From assembly GCF_011492965.1 (NCBI RefSeq), contig NZ_CP045121.1, positions 3,534,001 through 3,598,000 of the forward strand: DNA of 64,000 nt. The letters are read 5' to 3'. The translations under genes were made by a program, and so were the position numbers. The DNA comes from Rubrobacter marinus (GTDB lineage Bacteria > Actinomycetota > Rubrobacteria > Rubrobacterales > Rubrobacteraceae). The notes beneath the pieces are model-generated. The model had not been told where the DNA came from, made no database searches, and worked only from the letters and a program-made list of their open reading frames with translations. Positions 54,770-61,345 of the stretch are shown here, piece after piece (positions within the stretch are counted from its first letter, which is position 1; each line of letters opens with the position of its first letter).

Positions 54770-55768
54770 CTACTGGCTGGCGGCCAGGTGTACCCTGGGG
54801 CCGTGGCGGTTGTCCGGCAGCAGGGAGAGGATCTCGACGCGTGCGTAGCCGCTCTCGGAGAGGAGCCTCCGCAGCTCGTCGAGGGTCGGCCAGAAGGCCG
54901 TGCCCGAGACCCCGCTCTGGGGGTCCGACGGGTCCTCCATGCGCACCCAGCCCCGCAGCCCCTCCCTCGTGGTGAGGTCCCACTCGGGCCGGGCGTACTG
55001 GGTATCGAGGTAGAGGTTCGGCGAGACGGCGGCCAGGCGCTCGACGAAGGCGCGGGGGTTGGGGAGGTGGTAGAGGAGCCCGCAGCAGAAGACCGCGTCG
55101 AACGCGCCGTAGGACGAGAGGTCGTCCTCCTCCAGATTGGTCACGTGGAACGTCGCGTTCTCCGCGCCGAAGAGCCCCTTCAAGAACTCGGCCCTCTGCA
55201 CGCTCTCCGCCCTGGCCTCCAGCCCGACCACCTCCCGCGCCCTCCTGGCGAGCTCGACGGTCATGGCGCCTTCTAGCGAGCCCGGCTCCAGCACCCTGCC
55301 CCTGGAGGCCTCGGGGAACGCCCGGAAGAACTCCCCCAGGCGGGGGCTCGCGTGGCGTGAGCCCCTCCCGTAGGTCTTGCCGTTCATCCGTACCCCGGTG
55401 ACCCACGGTGCGCGCCGCTCGAAAGCGTCCGAGAGCAGGTATTCGAGGAGCCTCGCGTCGGAGGCGCGGGCGGCCCCGAGCTCGGCCAGCTCCGCCTTCA
55501 GCGCGCGGATCCTCCTCGCCCGCTTCTGGGAGGTCCTGCGGGCCCCACGCAGCCCGTCGGCGAGCCTCTCGGTTTCGCCGGACGGCCCGGAAGCCTCCTC
55601 CCGGCCTACCCCGGCCTCCAGGCGCAGGAAGGCCCTCAAGCTGCCTACGGCCAGGGTGCGGCGTATCGAAAAACGGGGCACTCTAGGCTCCTCCGGGAGA
55701 TCCTCTCGGGGCCATCCTAGCAGCTTACCCGGCCGCTTCCGGTGTCTCGCTGCCCGTAGCGCCGCCAC
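54770..55768 (-). CDS. Class I SAM-dependent methyltransferase (CmoB/DUF1698-like)
   Basis: Up to 332 residues if the ATG at 55768 is used. Residues 40-110 are charged and helical (coiled-coil like: TERLADGLRGARRTSQKRARRIRALKAEL pattern). The catalytic domain follows with RVLEPGSLEGAMTVELARRAREVVGLEAR, VTNLEEDDLSSYGAFDAVFCCGLLYHLPNP and a C-terminal SESGYARVEILSLLPDN. This resembles sugar- or tRNA-modifying methyltransferases of the CmoB/DUF1698 group. N-terminal start is uncertain. Confidence 0.82.
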   Translation of the reverse strand: MAALRAARHRKRPGKLLGWPREDLPEEPRVPRFSIRRTLAVGSLRAFLRLEAGVGREEASGPSGETERLADGLRGARRTSQKRARRIRALKAELAELGAARASDARLLEYLLSDAFERRAPWVTGVRMNGKTYGRGSRHASPRLGEFFRAFPEASRGRVLEPGSLEGAMTVELARRAREVVGLEARAESVQRAEFLKGLFGAENATFHVTNLEEDDLSSYGAFDAVFCCGLLYHLPNPRAFVERLAAVSPNLYLDTQYARPEWDLTTREGLRGWVRMEDPSDPQSGVSGTAFWPTLDELRRLLSESGYARVEILSLLPDNRHGPRVHLAASQ

Positions 55769-55825
55769 GCTGCAACGAAACGGACGTTCTCTGACGGCCT
55801 ACTCCGGCGTCCGGCCCGTGCCGAT

Positions 55826-56098
55826 CAAACCCTCCCGCGAAAGCACGCTCGTACCGGCGGGTGACGAGGTCTCGGACCCCACTCCCAGTCCGACGGCTCC
55901 CGGACCTTCGAGGGCGGGTCCATGCGGGCTCTCAGGGGCAGGTAGGCGTAGGGGACGAGCGAGATCAGGAACACACCGACGCCCTTCGGGACGATCCTCC
56001 AATCCAGGACCTTTCTCGGCTCGACGAGGAGCACGAAGGCGGCCGCGGCCGGGAGGAGCAGGCCGCTCGTCAGGTTGTGGGTCATCGCGAGGTTGACG
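55826..56098 (-). pseudogene. Truncated DUF2723-type polytopic membrane protein
   Basis: The frame VNLAMTHNLTSGLLLPAAAAFVLL, then VGVFLISLVPYAYLPLRARMDPP, matches the middle of DUF2723 glycosyltransferase-like membrane proteins (HxLT...LLPxA and LLPYxYLPLRAxxxPP). Coding similarity begins directly at the end of the tRNA-Ile fragment, with no N-terminal half. After DWEWG a G-run slip moves the rest (RDLVTRRYERAFAGG) into another frame, and it then fades out. A gene cut at an attachment site. Confidence 0.6.
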
Positions 56099-56138
56099 TG
56101 GGCCTGCCTGGACTCGAACCAGGGACCTCTTCCTTATC
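56099..56138 (-). other. 3' fragment of tRNA-Ile(GAU), probable integration attachment site
   Basis: Reading the minus strand: GATAA (anticodon GAU plus 3' loop), GGAAG (anticodon stem 3' side), AGGTC (variable loop), CCTGG-TTCGAGT-CCAGG (perfect T arm), CAGGCCC (acceptor 3' strand), discriminator A. That is exactly positions 34-73 of a tRNA-Ile. The 5' half is absent: no GGGCCTG acceptor strand or D arm lies upstream. Such 40-50 nt 3' copies are the signature left by tyrosine-recombinase elements inserting into tRNA genes. Confidence 0.8.
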
Positions 56139-56163
56139 TGGGAGATCGTCCCATCTTCGCCTC

Positions 56164-56420
56164 CTACCGTCCGGTGCCGGAAACCCGCCTATTTAAGCCG
56201 TTTTCTCTTCCGTGCGAGGTTCGTGAGTTCGCCGGGTGTCGCGGGATGCCGGCCAGGTTGGTGTCAGCGTTGGTGTCAAAAAGGACCGCTTCGGCGTCGA
56301 GTATTCGGGGTGAAACCCTCAGGGTCCCGGCCGGCCGTCCGAAAATTACTGAGAAGAAGTCTACGGCGGCGCGTTCCACGGATTGTTCCAACGGGTGCCC
56401 CTGCTCCAATGGTCGCGCTC
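56164..56420 (-). pseudogene. Possible C-terminal tail of an integrase
   Basis: The frame ending at 56164 carries GRPAGTLRVSPRILDAEAVLF and DTNADTNLAGIPRH, composition reminiscent of the hydrophilic tails of actinobacterial tyrosine recombinases. Position, between an excisionase-like gene and a tRNA fragment, is where integrase genes end. No catalytic HxxR or Tyr motif remains, so this is weak evidence. Confidence 0.25.
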
Positions 56421-56954
56421 GCGTTTCTCCATATGCCTCAACCTCGAGCGTGCCGTCCCGAGGTCGGCCGCCCGGCACCGCCGCTCAGCCTCCCGCAAAG
56501 CCAACTCCGCGAACTCATCCACGTGTTGCGCGGCCCGGGCGAGATCGGCGATAAAGTCGGCGGCCTCCCTCCACTTCTTCGCGGCTTCGGCGTCGCGGAC
56601 GCGATCACGCTCCTCTTGCTCTGCGTCCGCGGCGCTCTCCTGCTCCTCGTGACATTGCGGGGGAGGTCGCCCCTCCCAGTAGGCTTGTAGGTCCTCCTCC
56701 ATGATCCGGCGCTTTCCGGCGCGGCACTTCATCGCCCGCAACTTGCCGAGCCGGATCCAATTGTGCACCGTGCCCGGGCGGACGCCCTGCTGCTCGGCTA
56801 CCTCGTCCACGGTGAACCACCACCCGGGCAGCGCCTCCCTTTCCTTGGGGGTTAGATCGGCGAGCCGCACACAATCGTCGCGTATGTAGTCGGGTTCCTT
56901 GGACCACCATTCGCATACCCCGCGCTCGTGTTCTTCACAGAGAAAGACCGACAA
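56361..56954 (-). CDS. Helix-turn-helix (excisionase-type, MerR-like) DNA-binding protein
   Basis: 197 residues, TTG start at 56954. Residues 46-93 are an HTH_17/excisionase domain (WWFTVDEVAEQQGVRPGTVHNWIRLGKL, then RRIMEEDLQAYWEG). The C-terminal half is a long charged, probably coiled-coil stretch. N-terminal C6, C14 and C28 with H9 could bind a metal. Lying beside the tRNA-Ile fragment it likely served as the recombination directionality factor or regulator of the integrated element. Confidence 0.75.
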   Translation of the reverse strand: MSVFLCEEHERGVCEWWSKEPDYIRDDCVRLADLTPKEREALPGWWFTVDEVAEQQGVRPGTVHNWIRLGKLRAMKCRAGKRRIMEEDLQAYWEGRPPPQCHEEQESAADAEQEERDRVRDAEAAKKWREAADFIADLARAAQHVDEFAELALREAERRCRAADLGTARSRLRHMEKRERDHWSRGTRWNNPWNAPP

Positions 56955-57171
56955 GTACCTGGCAACCGCGGGTTACGGACAACGTCGTTTGGCGTCTAAG
57001 GAGACTTCGCAACGGGGAGTGCGAGAAGGGATATGCAAAACTTCCGCCTTGGCGTCGACCCGCCTCCTATCTCCCCCGCTACCGCTCGCCGTCAAGGTGG
57101 CATACCTCCCTAGCCTGCATCATCGGCGTCCAGAGCGGCCGTATAGCAAGTCGCGTACCCCACGTCTTCTC

Positions 57172-57561
57172 CTATCCCTCTTCGCCCGCGCCGGTCGGGT
57201 GGCGCGGGAGGCCCTCCTGGACGGGCACTTTAAGGCCCGCTCCTTCTATACCGCGCCCTATCTCAGTCCTAACCTCCTCGTAGGCCTCTCTTTGCCTCTC
57301 CGCGATCTTTCCAGCTACCCCAAGCAACTCCACCGCGTTGGAAATGGTCCTCTCGTAGGAGATCACGTCGGGCCCGTAGGCGAAGGCGGCGACAACGTAG
57401 CGTCCGACCTTCGGGTACCCGTAGCCGGAGCCCCGCCGGTCGAGCAGTCGGGCAACGAACACAGCCCGATGGGCCACACCGCGTTGCTCACCTCGAGGGA
57501 CCTCGGTGCTCTCGCGCCCGCTCAGCAGCCGCAGGAACTCCTCGACGCTCGCCGCCTCCAC
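57172..57561 (-). CDS. Hypothetical protein, 129 residues
   Basis: GTG start at 57561, no strong ribosome site. The sequence is protein-like (VEEFLRLLSGRESTEVPRGEQRG, GRYVVAAFAYGPDVISYERTISNAVELLGVAGKIAERQREAYEEV) with an amphipathic helical second half. I do not recognise a family. Its place in the island, after the excisionase-like gene, makes it a likely element-borne gene. Confidence 0.5.
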   Translation of the reverse strand: MEAASVEEFLRLLSGRESTEVPRGEQRGVAHRAVFVARLLDRRGSGYGYPKVGRYVVAAFAYGPDVISYERTISNAVELLGVAGKIAERQREAYEEVRTEIGRGIEGAGLKVPVQEGLPRHPTGAGEEG

Positions 57562-57637
57562 CTCGGAGGGGCGAACTCACGCCGTACGAGAGGGCCGTTT
57601 TCTCGGGCTCGACGGACCCGCCGACCGCCCCGATGAC

Positions 57638-58585
57638 TCATCTCTTACGCCGATACCCGGCGGGCCTTGCCCGTGGCACCGCGACCGGCTCCGTGCCCTC
57701 GACGACCCGGTTGGAGATCTCACCTATCCCCTCCACGGCCATAGTCACCACGTCGCCGACCTTCAGCGGCGGCGGTTCCCGCCGGCCGGCTCTTCCCCAC
57801 AGCTCCGCGAGGCAACCGCGTCCGCAGGTGCCCGACCCGAGTACGTCCCCCGGGCAGACCCAGGTCCCGCGGGAGGCGTAGGCGGCCAGCTCCTCGAACG
57901 ACCAGGCCATGTTCGCCAGCGTGTCGTCGCCGATCTTCTCCCCATTGACGGAGACCGTCATCTCGAGGTGGAGACGCCCGTCGCGGCGGTACGGTTCGAG
58001 CTCGTCGGCGGTCACAATCCAGGGCCCTAGAGTGTTCGCGGTGTCCTTGCCCTTGGCGGGCCCGAGGCCGATGCGCATCTCGTGGCCCTGAAGGTCCCTC
58101 GCCGACCAGTCGTTGAAGATCGTGTACCCGGCGATGCGATCTTCTGCCTCCTCCGGCGTAAGGTCGCGTCCGGGCCCGCCGATCACCGCCGCCACCTCGA
58201 GCTCGAAGTCGAAGAGCCCGCAGCCGGGAGGCACCGGTATGTCGTCGAACGGACCCGTGATCGCGTGAGGGTTGGTGAAATAGAACGTAGGTATCTCGTA
58301 CCACTCCGGCGTTACCTCCCCCCCGCCTCCTACGACTGCTTTCACGGCGCCCTCGACGTGCTCCTCGAAGGTGACGAAGTCCCTGATGGTCACCGGCTCC
58401 ACCGGCGAGAGCAGACGCGCCTCGCTCATCGCAACGGGCTGGCCTAATTCCAGATCCTCCCGTTCGGTAGGAGACATGGCGAGCAGGTCGAGCACCCCGA
58501 CGCGCTCGGGTAGGGGCAGGATCTCGCCGTCCCTGACCGCGCCGAGCTGGTCGACGCCTGCGACCTCATACCTCGCGATGCGCAT
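57638..58585 (-). CDS. Fumarylacetoacetate hydrolase family protein
   Basis: 315 residues, ATG at 58585 behind GGGAGGATCT. The FAH domain has the metal-binding acidic cluster FDFELEVAAVIG near 125-136, NDWSARDLQ, GPAKGKDTANTLGPWIVT and GTCGRGCLAE near 265. Family members hydrolyse fumarylpyruvate-type compounds or hydrate 2-oxopent-4-enoates, the last steps of aromatic ring-cleavage pathways. It is the promoter-distal gene of the P450/cyclase unit. Confidence 0.9.
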   Translation of the reverse strand: MRIARYEVAGVDQLGAVRDGEILPLPERVGVLDLLAMSPTEREDLELGQPVAMSEARLLSPVEPVTIRDFVTFEEHVEGAVKAVVGGGGEVTPEWYEIPTFYFTNPHAITGPFDDIPVPPGCGLFDFELEVAAVIGGPGRDLTPEEAEDRIAGYTIFNDWSARDLQGHEMRIGLGPAKGKDTANTLGPWIVTADELEPYRRDGRLHLEMTVSVNGEKIGDDTLANMAWSFEELAAYASRGTWVCPGDVLGSGTCGRGCLAELWGRAGRREPPPLKVGDVVTMAVEGIGEISNRVVEGTEPVAVPRARPAGYRRKR

Positions 58586-58599
58586 AGATCCTCCCAACC

Positions 58600-58865
58600 T
58601 TCGCGTGCGTCAATGGACGCATCATACGGATTGCGTTCTTCCAGGACATTTCGGCCAGCGGATTCCAGGCTCACCACCCGGCGGAAGAGGCCGCCTTCTC
58701 TAACGTACCCCGGCCTGACGAGCTTGCCGAGCATGGCGGAAACCTGGAGGTGGTTGTAACCCTGTTCCCGGGCGAACTTTTCCACCGCGGCTTCGCCGTC
58801 TTTCACGCTCCAGGGCAGTTCTAGGACCCCTGTGGTGAGCTTGTCGGCGCGTGCAAGTCGATGCT
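58600..58865 (-). other. Possible coding remnant, unrecognised
   Basis: In one minus frame the region reads LTTGVLELPWSVKDGEAAVEKFAREQGYNHLQVSAMLGKLVRPGYVREGGLF in pieces of good protein-like composition, but it has no start codon after the upstream gene's stop. It could be a truncated or frameshifted small helical protein between the cyclase and FAH genes. No family recognised. Confidence 0.3.
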
Positions 58866-58886
58866 GCCCGTGTGTGTCGCCTCCAC

Positions 58887-59702
58887 CTAGTCCAGGATCC
58901 CGACCACCCGGGCCGGCGCGGCGCTCGCGCCAGCGAGCCGCAGCGGGAAGCAGGCCACCCGGAAGCCTGTCGGGGGCAGCGATCCTAGGTTGACGAGGCG
59001 CTCGATCTGCGAGTAGGGCAGATCCGCCTGGTGCGCCTCCCAGAAGATGCCGCTCTCGTCCCGCCCGATCGCCTCCTCCGCCTGAAGGTGCAACGGACGA
59101 TCCCACCCCCAGGCATCGATGCCCATGACCCGCACGCCCCGCTCGAAGAGCCAGCGCGTCGCCTCCGCCGTAACGCCGGGACCCATGGAGGCGTATTCGG
59201 GGTCCCCGTAGAAAGCGTCGCGGCCAGTGCGCACCAGCACGATGTCGCGCTCGCGCAATTCGTGTCCCGCCTCGTCGATGGCACGAGACATCTCGTCCGC
59301 GGTAACGGCCTCCCCGTCGGCTTTGTCCGTGAAGTCCACGACCACGCCAGGCCCGAAGAACCAGTCCAGCGGCAGCTCATCGATGGTCTGAGCCCGCTCG
59401 CCGCCGACGGTCGAGTTGTAGTGCCACGGCGCGTCCACGTGCGTCGAGTTGTGGGTGCCGAAGCTCGTGAAGGTCTCCCGCGCCCAGCCCTCCCCGTCGC
59501 GCAAGAGGCGCGGGGGAACCCCGAAGAGCGCCTGGGCCTCGGCAGCGCCGCCAGCGTGGTCCAGGTAATCGATGTCGGTCCTCCATAACGCCGGGGTCTC
59601 CGGAGGGCTCGGAACGATGGGGGCGGACAGGTCGATAAGCGACCCGCTGCGCGCTCGGATCTCCGGTCGGTCGCGCCCCGACCCACGATTCTCCGCGTTC
59701 AT
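58887..59702 (-). CDS. Cyclase family protein (PF04199)
   Basis: 271 residues; ATG at 59702 overlaps the P450 stop (ATGA). The family metal motif appears as FGTHNSTHVDAPWHYN near 82-97 (HNSTHVDAPWH, with N where the first position is often G). MGIDAWGWDRP and LPPTGFRVACFPLRLAGASAAPARVV complete the fold. Probably a hydrolase opening a cyclic ketone, lactone or amide. It is a distant paralogue of the cyclase at 9524-10312. Confidence 0.87.
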   Translation of the reverse strand: MNAENRGSGRDRPEIRARSGSLIDLSAPIVPSPPETPALWRTDIDYLDHAGGAAEAQALFGVPPRLLRDGEGWARETFTSFGTHNSTHVDAPWHYNSTVGGERAQTIDELPLDWFFGPGVVVDFTDKADGEAVTADEMSRAIDEAGHELRERDIVLVRTGRDAFYGDPEYASMGPGVTAEATRWLFERGVRVMGIDAWGWDRPLHLQAEEAIGRDESGIFWEAHQADLPYSQIERLVNLGSLPPTGFRVACFPLRLAGASAAPARVVGILD

Positions 59703-60892
59703 AAGCTCTTCTCCACACTCACCGGCAGTCGAGAGAGGCCCCTCAGATCGTTGTTCAGGTGACGCTCGGGCTCCCCTTCGATCTCGAACCGGCGCACCCC
59801 GCGCGCGAGGTGCTTCATGACGGCGACGAACTCCATGCGCGCGAGGCCCTGCCCGGCACACCGGTGGATCCCGTGCCCGAAGGCCAGGTGGTCCGTGGGG
59901 TTGCGGCTCACGTCGAACCTCTCCGGTTCCCTGTACTTGCGCTCGTCGCGGTTGGCGGAGCCGTACATCAGCATCACCTGGGCGCCCTCGGGCAACGTCG
60001 CGTCGCCGAGATCGTGATCGCGGGTCACCCGGCGCCCGAAATAAGGGATCGGGGATTCGATCCTCAGAACCTCGTTGAGGGCCATCGGAATCGCACTGTC
60101 GGGATCCTCGCGGACCAGGTCCCACTGGTCGGGGTACCGGGCGAACAACCAGATGGCGCTGCTGATGGCGTGGATGGTGGTGTCGAGACCGGCGGCGACG
60201 TAGGACGCCATCAGCGAGACGCAGGATTCGTGCGGGATCTCCCCCCGGTCGGCCGCTTCGTAGATCGTCATGCCCATGCTTCCCGGCATGAGACGGTCCG
60301 GCGTGGCCACCGTGGAGAGGTATTCGAACAGCTCTCCGAACGTAGCCATCCCCGCGAACGTCCGCTCGTTGGCCGGTCCCAAGGCGTTGAAGGTCCCGTC
60401 GGCGAAGGCGGCCAGCCGGTCCCGTCCTTCCTGCGGTAGCCCGATCAGGTCTATCACCACCGATGCGGGGACCGCATGCGCGAGGTCTGCGACGGCGTCG
60501 AAATGGCCCCGCGCAAGCGCTGCCCCCACGATCTCCTCGGTCCTCTGCTCGATGGAGGCCTGGGCATGCTGCCTCAAGAGGCGGGGGGAGAGCCCGTAGT
60601 CCAAGGTCCTCCTGCGTTCCTCGTGGACGGGCGGGTCCGCCCCCAGCACCGTCCCAGCGGACGCCTCGTTCATCTCCGGCGTCAGCGCGATACCAGCGTT
60701 CGAGAACGTGGCCCAGTCCGCGGCGGCGGCCCGGACCTCCGCGTAGCGGGGGAGGGCCCACACGTCGATACTCTCCAGGTAAACGGCGGTGCCGGCCTCC
60801 CGCAGCCGCTCGTAGTAAGGGTACGGGTCCGCCAGGGCTTCGTCCGAGAAGAGATCCACGTCGGAGGAAGGGTACGCAGCTTGTGGGCTCAT
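59699..60892 (-). CDS. Cytochrome P450, CYP199-like
   Basis: 397 residues, ATG at 60892 with AGGAGCG upstream. The heme ligand loop FGHGIHRCAGQGLARME places the cysteine near 348. The oxygen-binding helix has AGLDTT near 240, and the ExxR motif is EVLR near 280. N-terminal pattern (DLFSDEALADPYPYYERLREAG...VWALPRYAEVRAA) and FNALGPANERT resemble CYP199A enzymes that oxidise para-substituted benzoates. No ferredoxin or reductase gene accompanies it. First gene of the operon with cyclase and FAH protein, divergent from a PucR-type activator. Confidence 0.9.
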   Translation of the reverse strand: MSPQAAYPSSDVDLFSDEALADPYPYYERLREAGTAVYLESIDVWALPRYAEVRAAAADWATFSNAGIALTPEMNEASAGTVLGADPPVHEERRRTLDYGLSPRLLRQHAQASIEQRTEEIVGAALARGHFDAVADLAHAVPASVVIDLIGLPQEGRDRLAAFADGTFNALGPANERTFAGMATFGELFEYLSTVATPDRLMPGSMGMTIYEAADRGEIPHESCVSLMASYVAAGLDTTIHAISSAIWLFARYPDQWDLVREDPDSAIPMALNEVLRIESPIPYFGRRVTRDHDLGDATLPEGAQVMLMYGSANRDERKYREPERFDVSRNPTDHLAFGHGIHRCAGQGLARMEFVAVMKHLARGVRRFEIEGEPERHLNNDLRGLSRLPVSVEKSL

Positions 60893-60942
60893 GTATTCGC
60901 TCCTAGTTCAGGGGTGGCTCGGCGGCCGCGGGCGCAGGTCTT

Positions 60943-61119
60943 TCACGCTGGTTGGACGAGGAAGCCGCCGACCGCCGCCATCTGTCCGGGGACGTCCTCG
61001 GCCGTGTGGCGCATCGCGATCCTGGTGTCGGCGTCAGCACCTCCTTCGAGCTCGGTTTCTCCGTGACCCTCGGCTCCTTAACGGCGGGCGCTAAACGGCG
61101 TTTTCTTTTCAGTGTCCAT
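60943..61119 (-). pseudogene. Small frame with strong ribosome site, interrupted by an in-frame TAA
   Basis: An ATG at 61119 follows GAGGAGGAACAGAAGC. After 13 codons (MDTEKKTPFSARR) a TAA occurs at 61078-61080. The same frame then continues for 44 codons (GAEGHGETELEGG, RIAMRHTAEDVPGQMAAVGGFLVQPA) to a TGA at 60943, just before the P450. The second part is protein-like. It is either a small gene disrupted by a nonsense mutation or a leader peptide. Family unknown. Confidence 0.35.
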
Positions 61120-61345
61120 AGCTTCTGTTCCTCCTCGGTCGGACAGGCTACTCGTGCTCGTAGAGTCCTCGCCCGCTCTTGCGCGCGAGCCTTCCTGCGG
61201 CCGCGTAGCGTTGCAAGAGACCAATCTCGGGCGCCTCCGTTCCCTTCCCCAGCGAAGCACCTCTACCCGGCGAGCGGTCCGTGAGGCCACCCGCCGCTTG
61301 CGCTCCCAGTGCCAACAAGTATGAGGGAGCGGTGTTCCTGTTACT

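Noticed and set aside
56075..56554. Plus-strand frame beginning near the tRNA fragment with LDSNQGPLPYLG
   Set aside because: This peptide is the well-known false translation of a tRNA 3' end on the opposite strand, not a gene.
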